DNA of 64,000 nt from positions 247,377-311,376 of the forward strand of contig NZ_KQ948935.1 in assembly GCF_001514235.1 (NCBI RefSeq). Reading direction: 5' to 3'. The translations under genes and the position numbers were made by a program. Below are positions 10,990 through 18,600 of the stretch, piece by piece (positions within the stretch are counted from its first letter, which is position 1; each line of letters starts with the position of its first letter). This stretch comes from Streptomyces caeruleatus (lineage in GTDB: Bacteria; Actinomycetota; Actinomycetes; Streptomycetales; Streptomycetaceae). Under the pieces are notes generated by a model. It did not search any database. It was not told where the DNA came from and saw only the letters and a list, made by a program, of their open reading frames with translations.

Positions 10990-11202
10990 ATGACCACCAA
11001 CCCCTTCGACGACGACACCCTTGAGCACTACGTCGTCGTGAACGACGAGGGTCAGCACTCGCTGTGGCCCGCCTTCGCCGAGGTCCCCGCCGGATGGACG
11101 GTCGTCCACGGCCCGGCCGCGCGTCAGTCCTGTGTGGACTACGTCGAGGAGCACTGGACCGACATGCGCCCCAAGAGCCTGATCCAGGCCATGGGCGAGT
11201 AG
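10990..11202 (+). CDS. MbtH-like NRPS chaperone
   Basis: This 70-aa protein has the full MbtH signature: NDEGQHSLWP near residues 18-27, PAGW, a central C-x2-Y, and a C-terminal W-x-DMRP. MbtH proteins bind adenylation domains and are often required for their solubility or activity. It starts 25 nt after the NRPS stop, behind a good ribosome site (AAGGAG), and runs into the P450 gene. All three are surely one transcript. Its partner should be the A domains of the upstream synthetase. Confidence 0.97.
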   Translation: MTTNPFDDDTLEHYVVVNDEGQHSLWPAFAEVPAGWTVVHGPAARQSCVDYVEEHWTDMRPKSLIQAMGE

Positions 11203-11223
11203 TTGACCCCGGAAGGAACACAC

Positions 11224-12450
11224 ATGACCACACGGCGGACGATCGCTCCGGAAGAGCTCGACACGCTCAACCTGGCCGACCCGCGCCTCCACGCCGAGAG
11301 CGATCTGTCCGCCGTATGGCACCACCTGAGGGAGCATCAGCCGGTCCACCGGAACCCGGCGACCGACAGCGCCCCCGGCTTCTGGGTGGTGACCCGGCAT
11401 GCCGACGTCACCTCCGTGTACCGCGACAACACGGTCTTCACCTCCGAGGGCGGCAACGTCCTGGAGACGCTGCTCGCCGGCGGCGACTCCGCCGCCGGCC
11501 GCATGCTCGCGATCACCGACGGGGACCGGCACCGGCAGCTGCGCCGCATCCTGTTGTCGGCGTTCTCCCCGCGCGCCCTGGAGCCGATCGTCGCCAGTGT
11601 GCGGCGCACCGTGGAACGCCTCCTGCGGGAGGCGATCGAGAAGGGCAGCTGCGACTTCGCCGCCGACGTGGCGGCCGGGATACCCCTGGGTGCCATCTGC
11701 GACCTGCTGGGCGTGCCCGACCGCGACCGGGCCTATGTGCTGAGCCTGACCTCCTCCGCGCTGGGCTCGCACGAGGCGGACAGCACGGCGGCGGACGCGT
11801 GGATCGCCAAGAACGAGATCCTGCTCTACTTCGCCGACCTGGCCCGGGACCGGCGCGACAGCGGACATGCCGACGTCATCGCGCTGCTGGCGGGCAGCCA
11901 GGTGAACGGGCTGCCGCTGGACGACGACGAGATCATGCTCAACTGCTACAGCCTGATCCTCGGCGGCGACGAGACGGCCCGTCTGTCCATGGTCGGGGCC
12001 GCCCTCGCGCTGCTGGAGCACCCCGACCAGTGGCAGGCCCTGAAGCGTGGTGACGCGGCGATCGACACGGCCGTCGAGGAGATCCTGCGCTGGACCACGC
12101 CCGCCCTGCACTCGGGGCGCACCGCGACGACCGACACCGAGGTCGGCGGCCACCTCGTCAGGGCGGGGGAGATCGTCACCATCTGGAACGCGTCCGCCAA
12201 CCAGGACGAGCGGATCTTCGACGCCCCCGGCGAGCTGCGCCTGAACCGCACCCCCAACAAGCACGTCACCTTCGCCTACGGCCCCCACTTCTGCCTCGGC
12301 GCCTACCTGGCCCGGGCGGAGATCGGGGCCGTACTGGCCGGCCTGCGCGACCTGGTGGCGCAGATGGAGCAGACAGGACCCGCGAAGCCCGTCTACTCCA
12401 ACTTCCTCAGCGGCCTCAGCACACTGCCGCTCGCCCTGAAGGCCGCTTGA
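11224..12450 (+). CDS. Cytochrome P450, NRPS tailoring enzyme
   Basis: This 408-aa bacterial class I P450 has the I-helix motif GGDETAR near residue 246, the K-helix E-x2-R (EEILR) near 285 and the heme-thiolate loop FAYGPHFCLG near 350. The ATG at 11224 is preferred over an in-frame TTG next to the MbtH stop because GGAAGGAA lies 5 nt before it. It is the last gene of the NRPS operon, so it probably hydroxylates or cross-links the peptide or a carrier-bound amino acid. The substrate cannot be read from sequence. No ferredoxin or reductase gene is beside it, so it probably uses partners encoded elsewhere. Confidence 0.95.
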   Translation: MTTRRTIAPEELDTLNLADPRLHAESDLSAVWHHLREHQPVHRNPATDSAPGFWVVTRHADVTSVYRDNTVFTSEGGNVLETLLAGGDSAAGRMLAITDGDRHRQLRRILLSAFSPRALEPIVASVRRTVERLLREAIEKGSCDFAADVAAGIPLGAICDLLGVPDRDRAYVLSLTSSALGSHEADSTAADAWIAKNEILLYFADLARDRRDSGHADVIALLAGSQVNGLPLDDDEIMLNCYSLILGGDETARLSMVGAALALLEHPDQWQALKRGDAAIDTAVEEILRWTTPALHSGRTATTDTEVGGHLVRAGEIVTIWNASANQDERIFDAPGELRLNRTPNKHVTFAYGPHFCLGAYLARAEIGAVLAGLRDLVAQMEQTGPAKPVYSNFLSGLSTLPLALKAA

Positions 12451-12673
12451 CCTCAGTGTGGCGGGCCGTGGTTCCGCGGCGCGACGCAGGGGCGGGGCGG
12501 GCGGCGACGGGTTGGCGCCGACAGCGGATCGACAGCTCTGGACAGTGAACCGACAGCTCCGCTTTACCCACCTCTTCACCGGACCGGGTCAGGATTTCGA
12601 CTGCGTCTGAACAGCCGGTCCCGAAGGACCGTACCTCTCGGCAGATCAAGAATCCTCGGAAGGAAACGTCAGC

Positions 12674-13168
12674 ATGACCAGCGAATCAGTTCAGCCGGTG
12701 TCGAGTCCGAGCCGCCGTACCGTCGTGGCGGCGGTCGGCGCGGCGGGGCTCGCCGTGGCGCTGACCGCGTGCGGGTCGGACGACGACGCGTCCGGCTCGT
12801 CCACCGAACAGGGCGCCCCCGCCGGCGGCGGCGCGAGCACCGAGGCGGGCGGCGGCTCGTCCCCGGAGGCGGGCGGCGGCGGTGCCGCGCTCGCCAAGAC
12901 CGCCGACATCCCGGAGGGCAGTGGCAAGGTCTTCAGCGACGAGAAGGTGGTGGTCTCGCAGCCGACGGCGGGCGACTACAAGGCCTTCTCGACGATCTGC
13001 ACCCATCAGCAGTGTCCGATGACGGACCTGCAGGGGGACACTCTCACCTGCGCCTGCCACAAGAGCCAGTTCTCCGTGCTGGACGGCAGCGTGAAGAAGG
13101 GGCCGGCCACCCAGCCGCTGGCCGCCAAGGAGATCAGTGTGACGGGCGACTCGATCACGCTCGCCTGA
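12674..13168 (+). CDS. Rieske [2Fe-2S] lipoprotein, Tat exported
   Basis: The 164-aa protein begins with a twin-arginine signal (SRRTVV), a hydrophobic stretch and a lipobox ending at Cys33 (LTAC). It should be folded in the cytoplasm, exported by Tat and anchored outside the membrane. A Gly/Ser/Ala-rich linker (about 35-75) leads to a small Rieske domain with C-T-H-x2-C and C-A-C-H. These supply two Cys and two His cluster ligands plus the disulfide cysteines typical of the family. The redox partner is unknown. A good ribosome site (GGAAGGAAA) precedes the ATG. Its stop overlaps the convergent next gene by 14 nt. Confidence 0.9.
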   Translation: MTSESVQPVSSPSRRTVVAAVGAAGLAVALTACGSDDDASGSSTEQGAPAGGGASTEAGGGSSPEAGGGGAALAKTADIPEGSGKVFSDEKVVVSQPTAGDYKAFSTICTHQQCPMTDLQGDTLTCACHKSQFSVLDGSVKKGPATQPLAAKEISVTGDSITLA

Positions 13169-13802
13169 CACGCGGACGCTTGAGGCCGTCCAGCACCTCG
13201 TCCGTGGTCGCGACCGTGGCGACCAATGCGAGGGTGTGGCGGATCATCGCCGGGGTGTAGTCGCAAGGCACCCCGGCGACGGCGTCCCGCGGCACGACCA
13301 CGACGTACCCCCGGTTCACGGCGTCGAAGACCGCGTTGGGGATCGCCACGTTGGCCGAGACGCCGGTGACGATCAGGGTGCGGCAGCCGACGTTGCGCAG
13401 CAGGGCGTCGACGTCGGTGCCCTGGATCGGGGACAGGCCGTGCAGCCGGCGTACGACGAAGTCCTCCTCGGCGACCTCGATCGGCGCCGCCACGCGGACC
13501 GCCTCGCTGCCGGACAGCTGCTGGACGGGGAGCCGTTCGGCGGCACGGAAGAGGCGGGCGTTGCGGCTGGCCCCGCGTCCGTCGGGGCGGCGTTCGGCGA
13601 GGGCGTGGATCACCTGGACGCCGCTCGCGTGGGCGGCGGCGACCAGCCGGGCGGTGTTGGCGAGGGCGCCCGAGGAGCGGGCCTCGGCGGCGAGTTCGGG
13701 CAGCGCGCTGACCGTTCCCACGACGCCCTCCTGGCATTCGACGGTGAGCAGGACGGTGGTCGCGGGGTCGAGGAGTTCGCTGAGTTCGGCGTACGACGGC
13801 AT
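13155..13802 (-). CDS. Isochorismatase-fold protein lacking the catalytic triad
   Basis: The 215-aa product has the isochorismatase/cysteine-hydrolase fold pattern: an N-terminal LLTVECQEG strand, a central FVVRRLHGLSPIQGTDVD segment and VTGVSANVAIPNAVFDA. In active members these positions carry catalytic Asp, Lys and Cys. Here they read Glu, Arg and Ala. Hydrolase activity is therefore doubtful, and a binding or non-catalytic role is possible. The ATG at 13802 is chosen because AGGGGG lies just upstream; an in-frame extension to 13874 has no support. It is divergent from the flavin-barrel gene at 13963. Confidence 0.85.
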   Translation of the reverse strand: MPSYAELSELLDPATTVLLTVECQEGVVGTVSALPELAAEARSSGALANTARLVAAAHASGVQVIHALAERRPDGRGASRNARLFRAAERLPVQQLSGSEAVRVAAPIEVAEEDFVVRRLHGLSPIQGTDVDALLRNVGCRTLIVTGVSANVAIPNAVFDAVNRGYVVVVPRDAVAGVPCDYTPAMIRHTLALVATVATTDEVLDGLKRPRVRRA

Positions 13803-13905
13803 GGGTCCCCCTGTGCCCGACGGCGGCGTGGGCGGGCGAGCGTAGCCATGTTCGAGCGAGGACGGAACCACCATTGCCTCTTCGGGGAAGACGACCCATC
13901 CTTTT

Positions 13906-13934
13906 CTGACGTGATGTCAGAGGATCTCTCCTCT
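13906..13934. promoter_or_regulatory. Two adjacent perfect inverted repeats between divergent genes
   Basis: CTGAC-GTGAT-GTCAG (13906-13920) is followed directly by AGAGGA-TCTC-TCCTCT (13919-13934). Both are perfect and sit 30-57 bp before the ATG at 13963 and about 100 bp before the divergent gene at 13802. They look like operator sites for an unidentified dimeric regulator. The second could also form a small hairpin in the leader RNA. Confidence 0.45.
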
Positions 13935-13962
13935 GGCACGACGTGAGAGAAGAGGGGGCCGC

Positions 13963-14430
13963 ATGACCGTCACTCAGCGCCGGGGCCGGAAGATCATGAT
14001 GACGCCCGGTGAGCTGGACGAGTTCCTCACCACCCAGCGCACCTGCCGGGTCGCCACGGTGTCCACCGATGGCTTTCCGCATGTCAGCGCCCTGTGGTTC
14101 GCCTGGGACGGCACCTCGCTGTGGCTGTACTCGGTCGTCCGCAGCAAGCGGTGGGCCGATCTGTGCCGCGATCCGCGGGTCGCGATCGTGATCGACACGG
14201 GTGAGGAGTACGAGCAGCTGCGCGGCGTCGAGCTGTCCGGCACCGTCGAGTTCGTGGGCGAGAGCCCTCGCGTCGGCGAGCTGCGCGCCGAACTCGACGT
14301 CCCCGAGACGCTGTTCGCGCGCAAGAACTTCGGCCTCGACGAGATGCCGCACGACGGCCGGCACGCGTGGGTGCGGCTGACGCCGGAGAAGATCGTGTCC
14401 TGGGACTTCCGGAAGCTGGGCACGCCCTAG
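13963..14430 (+). CDS. Pyridoxamine 5'-phosphate oxidase-like flavin-binding protein
   Basis: The 155-aa protein has the split beta-barrel signature of the PPOX/F420-dependent oxidoreductase superfamily: an N-terminal helix (TPGELDEFLTTQRTCRVATV), HVSALWFAWDG, the strand SLWLYSVVRSKRWADL and the C-terminal VRLTPEKIVSWDFRKL. Members bind FMN or F420 as homodimers and reduce varied substrates. The length fits single-domain members. It is a single gene, divergent from the isochorismatase-like gene, with GAGAGAAGAGGGGG before the ATG. Cofactor and substrate cannot be decided here. Confidence 0.88.
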   Translation: MTVTQRRGRKIMMTPGELDEFLTTQRTCRVATVSTDGFPHVSALWFAWDGTSLWLYSVVRSKRWADLCRDPRVAIVIDTGEEYEQLRGVELSGTVEFVGESPRVGELRAELDVPETLFARKNFGLDEMPHDGRHAWVRLTPEKIVSWDFRKLGTP

Positions 14431-14468
14431 GCCCGGCCCGGCGGATCAGGCCGGCGTCGTGGGCGGCG

Positions 14469-15371
14469 TCAGGAGACCTTCTCCCCCGCCTCCCGCAGCG
14501 CCCGCACCGCCGCCCGGATGGACGGGCGGCGGTCGGCGTCGGCACGCCAGACGACGTACACATGCCGTCGCACCCGCTGCTTCAACGGCACGGTCACCAC
14601 TCCGGCGGGCATCGGATGGCGGCCGAGCAGTGGCGCGATGCACACGCCGAGTCCGGCCGCCACCAGCGCGAGCTGGGTGTGCGTCTCGGGGGCGCGGTGG
14701 CCGAGCAGGGGCTCGATGCCCTTGGAGCGCAGGGTGAACATCAGCCACTCGTGGCAGAACTCGCCCTCGCCCCAGGTGATCCACTCGTCCTCGGCGAACT
14801 CGGCGAGGTCCACCTCGTCCCGGTCGGCGAGCCGGTGACCGACCGGCATCGCCACGTCCGCCGGGTCGTCCAGGATGTGCGCCTTGACCAGGCCCTCGGG
14901 CAGCGCCATCGGCTTGTTGTACCAGTCGAGGACGACGGCCAGGTCGAAGTCGCCGCGGATCACCCCGGCGATGCCGTTCTCCGGCTCCAGTTCGCAGGAG
15001 CGCACACGCAGCGCGGGGTGCTCGGCGCGCAGGGCGGAGAGTGCGGCCGGGAACAGGCCGCGCGCGGCGGTCGGGAACGCCGTCAGTCTCAGTTCGCCGA
15101 CGACCTTGCCGCGCTGCGCCTCCAGGTCGGACTGGGCCAGCTCGACCTGCGACAGGATGCGCGAGGCGTGCTCGGCGAGCAGCCGTCCCGCGTCCGTGAG
15201 CCGGACGCCCCGGCCGTTCTTGGCGAGCAGCTGCTGGCCCACCTCGCGCTCCAGCTTGGACATCTGCTGCGAGACGGCGGACGTCGTGATGTGCAGCCCC
15301 TCCGCCGCGCCGCTGACCGAGCCGTGCCGGGCGAGGGCGTCGAGGGTGCGCAGGCGCTCCAGGTTCAACAT
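14469..15371 (-). CDS. LysR-type transcriptional regulator
   Basis: The 300-aa protein has a winged helix-turn-helix at residues 1-60 (LRTLDALARHGSVSGAAEGL, then TTSAVSQQMSKLE) and a LysR co-inducer-binding domain from about 90. It lies divergent from the EamA exporter at 15446 with only 74 bp between the coding starts, the usual arrangement for a LysR regulator and its target. The spacer contains matching inverted and direct repeats. It probably controls that exporter and itself in response to an unknown small molecule. Confidence 0.95.
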   Translation of the reverse strand: MLNLERLRTLDALARHGSVSGAAEGLHITTSAVSQQMSKLEREVGQQLLAKNGRGVRLTDAGRLLAEHASRILSQVELAQSDLEAQRGKVVGELRLTAFPTAARGLFPAALSALRAEHPALRVRSCELEPENGIAGVIRGDFDLAVVLDWYNKPMALPEGLVKAHILDDPADVAMPVGHRLADRDEVDLAEFAEDEWITWGEGEFCHEWLMFTLRSKGIEPLLGHRAPETHTQLALVAAGLGVCIAPLLGRHPMPAGVVTVPLKQRVRRHVYVVWRADADRRPSIRAAVRALREAGEKVS

Positions 15372-15379
15372 GTAAGCAA

Positions 15380-15420
15380 TGCTACGAGATATCGCGTGCG
15401 AAATCTCGATTGTGCTACGA
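15380..15420. promoter_or_regulatory. LysR/EamA divergent operator region
   Basis: The 74-bp spacer holds an inverted repeat CGAGAT (15385-15390) and ATCTCG (15403-15408), flanked by direct repeats TGCTACGA at 15380-15387 and 15413-15420. The dyad with 12-bp spacing is compatible with a LysR-type T-N11-A site. The repeats cover most of the space between the two start codons, so one bound complex could act on both promoters. Confidence 0.55.
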
Positions 15421-15445
15421 AGTCATGTGCCGCATCGTTGCCGCC

Positions 15446-16396
15446 ATGACCACTGCCGCCGTCTCGCGCGTTCCCGCCGATTCCGCTCCCCGCCCCGGCT
15501 CCCGCCCTGGCCATCGCCCTCGCGCGCGCCTCGACTGGCGTCTGCGTTTCGCCGCCCTCTCGTTGATCTGGGGGTTCAGTTTTCTGCTGATCAAGGTGGG
15601 CACCCAGGGATTCGCCCCCTTCCAGGTGACCCTCGGGCGGCTGGTGTTCGGTACGGCGGTACTGGCGGCCGCGATGGCGGTGAAGCGGGAGCGGTTGCCG
15701 CGCGGGGCGCGTACATGGGGGCATCTGACGGTCGCCGCGTTCTTGCTGAACGCGCTGCCGTTCTCGTTGTTCGCGTACTCCGAGCTGACGATTCCCTCCA
15801 CCCTGGCGGGTATCTGCAACGCGACCTCGCCGCTGTGGGGCATGACCCTGTCCCTGGTCGCGCTCTCGGAGGACCGGCCGACTCGGGTCAGGGTGGCGGG
15901 GCTCGGGGTCGGGTTCCTCGGGGTGCTCACGGTGCTCGGGGCGTGGCAGGGGTTTCATGGGCTGGATGCCACGGGGACGGTGATGGCGCTGCTGGCGTCG
16001 TTGAGCTATCCGATCGGGTGGATATACGTCCGCCGGACGCTGGCCGGGTCCCGTGAATCGCATCTGTCGCTCACGGGGGCGCAGTTGTTGCTGGCGACGG
16101 TTCAACTGGCTGTGGTCACGCCCGTGTTCACGTCCCTGCCCAGCGGCTTTGCGGTGGTGCCTCTGCTGGCGGTCGTGGGGCTGGGGGCGCTCGGTACGGG
16201 GCTTGCGGTGCTGCTGCAGTACGGGTTGGTGGCGGAGGTGGGGCCGACGACGGCTCAGATGGTCACGTACTTCATTCCGGTCATCGCCACGGCTGCGGGG
16301 GTTGCGGTGCTGGGGGAGTCGCTGAGCTGGTCGACGCCGGTTGGTGCGGTGGTCGTTCTTGTGGGGGCGGCGCTTACTCAAGTGAAGCGCGCCTAA
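15446..16396 (+). CDS. EamA/DMT-family transporter (LysR-linked)
   Basis: The 316-aa integral membrane protein has two EamA repeats with about ten hydrophobic segments. It begins after a roughly 30-residue Arg/Pro-rich cytosolic tail (LIWGFSFLLIKVG near the first helix; GTGLAVLLQYGLV and PVIATAAGVAVLGE in the second half). DMT proteins of this type mostly export metabolites, amino acids or drugs. The ATG at 15446 is preferred over upstream in-frame codons that would overlap the operator region. Pairing with a divergent LysR regulator suggests inducible efflux. Confidence 0.93.
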   Translation: MTTAAVSRVPADSAPRPGSRPGHRPRARLDWRLRFAALSLIWGFSFLLIKVGTQGFAPFQVTLGRLVFGTAVLAAAMAVKRERLPRGARTWGHLTVAAFLLNALPFSLFAYSELTIPSTLAGICNATSPLWGMTLSLVALSEDRPTRVRVAGLGVGFLGVLTVLGAWQGFHGLDATGTVMALLASLSYPIGWIYVRRTLAGSRESHLSLTGAQLLLATVQLAVVTPVFTSLPSGFAVVPLLAVVGLGALGTGLAVLLQYGLVAEVGPTTAQMVTYFIPVIATAAGVAVLGESLSWSTPVGAVVVLVGAALTQVKRA

Positions 16397-16438
16397 GGGG
16401 GTGGGGGCGTGGGAGTGTTGGCGTGCGCAGGCCGTGTG

Positions 16439-16492
16439 TGGTTGATCGCGCCCACGCGGCGGAGCCGCATGTCAACACAGCCCCGCGCCCCC
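16439..16492. repeat. Streptomyces intergenic repeat with GGA-loop hairpin
   Basis: The spacer between two convergent genes holds a sequence I recognise as a common Streptomyces intergenic repeat (GTTGATCGCGCCCACG, then a GCGGC-GGA-GCCGC hairpin at 16456-16468, then CAGCCCCGCGCCCC). It may act as a bidirectional terminator or processing site. The same C-GNA-G triloop recurs in hairpins at 48897-48943. Confidence 0.6.
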
Positions 16493-16519
16493 AAGAAGGG
16501 CTGGCCGCACCCCTCCTGT

Positions 16520-17851
16520 CTAGACGTAACCCCTTGTCGGCGCTGGGCCCACCGCCGTCGCCACCGCATCCGCCAGGGGGGCCACCTCCTCGGCGGCAAG
16601 CGTCGCGATGGTGATGCGGATACCGGGCGGTGCGCTCATGCGGAAGCGGGCGCCCGGAGCCACCGCCCAACCCGCGTGCAGCAGGCGGGAGACGGCGCCC
16701 GTCTCGTCGGGGACCGGGATCCAGACGTTGAGGCCGCTGCGGCCGTGGGCGGTGATGCCCCGGTCCGACAGGGCCGCGATCAGTGGGTCCCGGCGGGCGG
16801 CGTACGCCGCTGACACGGCCTTCGGGTCCACGGCGCCCTCGGCCCACAGCCGGACCAGGGCACGCTGGGTGAGGCGGCTGACCCAGCCGGGGCCGAGGCG
16901 TTGGCGGCCGCGTACCCGGTCGACCGTGACGGGGTCGCCGGTGAACACGGCGAGGCGCAGGTCGGGGCCATAGGCCTTGGCGGCCGAGCGGACGAACGCC
17001 CAGGTGCGGGTGGTGCCGGTCAGGGTGTGCAGGGGCAGGTCGACGATGCCGTGGCCGTGGTCGTCCTCGATGAGCAGGACGTCCGGGTGGGCCTTCAGCA
17101 CGGAACGCAGGGCACGCGCGCGTGCGGCACTCACGACCGCTCCTGTCGGGTTCTGCGCCCGGTCGGTGACGATGAGGGCGCGTGCCCCCGCCTCCAGGGC
17201 CCGGCGCACGTCGTCCGGGAGCGGGCCCTCGTCATCCACACCGACCGGGGCCGTCCGCAGTCCGACGGCCGGGACGAGGTCGAGCAGGCTGCCCCAGCCG
17301 GGGTCCTCGACGGCGACGGTGTCGCCGGGCTTGAGGTGGGCCGCGAGCACGCGCTCGATCATGTCGAGCGAACCCGAGGTGACGGCGATCGGTCCGTCCG
17401 GAACGCCGTCGGCGTCGAACGCGGCCCGCGCGGCACGCGCCAGTTCAGGTTCCACGGCCGGGTCCCCGTACATGACCGGCTCCCGGTCGTTCTCCTCGGC
17501 GGCCGCCGCGTACACCCGGGCCAGCCGTGGGAGCAGCAGCGGGTCCGGGTTGCCGGTCGCCACGTCCCGGACGCCCTCCGGTACGTCCACCCGGATGGAC
17601 TCGCGCGCGGTCGTGGCCGGTTTGGGCCGCACTCGGCTGCCCCGCCGCCCGGCCGTCTCGATGACCCCGCGCTCCCGCAGGATGCGGTAGGCGGCCGCGA
17701 CGGTGTTGGGATTCACGCCGAGCTCCACCGCCAACTCCCGCATGGGAGGCAGAAGTTGGCCCGGCTCCAGCTCGCCGGCACCCACCGCGCGTTCGACGCT
17801 CGCCGCGATCTCCGCTGCACGGCGCCCTTCGATCCGATATCCTCCTAGCAC
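16520..17851 (-). CDS. MocR-type GntR regulator with aminotransferase domain
   Basis: The 443-aa protein joins an N-terminal GntR winged helix (about residues 5-75, with PPMRELAVELGVNPNTVAAA) to a type I aminotransferase fold carrying a PLP-lysine candidate in RSAAKAYGPDLRLA near residue 290. MocR proteins sense PLP or amino compounds and often control vitamin B6, GABA or taurine genes. The GTG at 17851 is probably leaderless: a -35/-10 pair ends 7 nt upstream, and the only Shine-Dalgarno-like AGGAGG lies inside the frame, after the GTG. It is divergent from two flavin-barrel genes, which are its likely targets. Confidence 0.93.
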   Translation of the reverse strand: MLGGYRIEGRRAAEIAASVERAVGAGELEPGQLLPPMRELAVELGVNPNTVAAAYRILRERGVIETAGRRGSRVRPKPATTARESIRVDVPEGVRDVATGNPDPLLLPRLARVYAAAAEENDREPVMYGDPAVEPELARAARAAFDADGVPDGPIAVTSGSLDMIERVLAAHLKPGDTVAVEDPGWGSLLDLVPAVGLRTAPVGVDDEGPLPDDVRRALEAGARALIVTDRAQNPTGAVVSAARARALRSVLKAHPDVLLIEDDHGHGIVDLPLHTLTGTTRTWAFVRSAAKAYGPDLRLAVFTGDPVTVDRVRGRQRLGPGWVSRLTQRALVRLWAEGAVDPKAVSAAYAARRDPLIAALSDRGITAHGRSGLNVWIPVPDETGAVSRLLHAGWAVAPGARFRMSAPPGIRITIATLAAEEVAPLADAVATAVGPAPTRGYV

Positions 17852-17858
17852 AAAGCAG

Positions 17859-17887
17859 ATTATGCACTAGTGCAATAGCGGGTGCAA
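17859..17887 (-). promoter_or_regulatory. MocR promoter with embedded palindromic operator
   Basis: On the minus strand, TTGCAC (17887-17882), a 17-bp spacer and CATAAT (17864-17859) form a near-consensus vegetative promoter. Its expected start falls on the GTG at 17851, giving a leaderless mRNA. The perfect palindrome TGCACTAGTGCA (17863-17874) lies in the spacer and overlaps the -10. GTGCAA occurs twice on the + strand, at 17870 and 17882, 12 bp apart. This fits autoregulation by the MocR protein and control of the divergent operon. Confidence 0.65.
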
Positions 17888-17916
17888 GAGCGCACCCGAA
17901 CGCAAGGGAGACCGTC

Positions 17917-18600
17917 ATGCAGGGGACCGAGACGCCGACATCGCCGGCCGCCGTCTACACGCCGACCGACCGCACCGTCCCCACCCGTTCCCCGAACCGG
18001 GCGTCGTACGACAAGGAACTGGTGCACGCGATACTCGACGAGGCCTACGTCTGCCACCTCGGCTTCGTCCGCGACGGCGCGCCGGTCGTGTTGCCGACGC
18101 TGTACGGCCGGGTCGGCGAGACGCTCTACGTCCACGGCTCGACGGGTTCGCGCCCGCTGCGGATGACCGGGCAGGCGGACCCGGGGCTTGCGGTGTGTCT
18201 GACGGTCACGCACGTCGACGCGCTGATCCTGGCCCGCTCGGCGTTCCACCACTCGATCAACTACCGGTCCGTGGTGGTGCACGGCACCGCGTACGACGTG
18301 ACGGACCCGGAGGAGAAGCGGGTCGCTCTGGACGCGCTGGTCGATCACGTCGTGGCCGGCCGGTCCCGTGACTCGCGGCCCGCCAACAAGAAGGAACTGG
18401 CCGCCACCGCCGTCATCCGCCTCGACCTGAACGAGGTCTCCGCCAAGCTCCGCACCGGCGGTGTCAACGACGAGCCCGAGGACCTCGCCCTCCCCCACTG
18501 GGCCGGCGTCGTCCCACTGCGCAAGGGGTACGGCACGCCGGTCGGCGACCCCGGCCTGGCGCCCGGCACCGAACTCCCCGGCTACCTCGGGGCCCTGTGA
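17917..18600 (+). CDS. PPOX-family flavin-binding protein (NimA-like)
   Basis: The 227-aa protein resembles the pyridoxamine-phosphate-oxidase-like group that includes nitroimidazole reductases: DEAYVCHLGFV, APVVLPTLYGRVGETLYVHGS, LTVTHVDALILARSAFHHSINYRSVV and a C-terminal HWAGVVPLRKGYG. It should bind FMN in a split barrel. The ATG has AAGGGAG at a good distance. Its stop overlaps the next gene's ATG (TGATG), so the two are translationally coupled. It is divergent from a MocR regulator, so a B6 or amine-linked function is a reasonable inference. Confidence 0.88.
   Translation: MQGTETPTSPAAVYTPTDRTVPTRSPNRASYDKELVHAILDEAYVCHLGFVRDGAPVVLPTLYGRVGETLYVHGSTGSRPLRMTGQADPGLAVCLTVTHVDALILARSAFHHSINYRSVVVHGTAYDVTDPEEKRVALDALVDHVVAGRSRDSRPANKKELAATAVIRLDLNEVSAKLRTGGVNDEPEDLALPHWAGVVPLRKGYGTPVGDPGLAPGTELPGYLGAL

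Noticed and set aside
12674..13168. Rieske protein as electron donor to the NRPS P450
   Set aside because: The Tat signal and lipobox place it outside the membrane, whereas the P450 is cytosolic.
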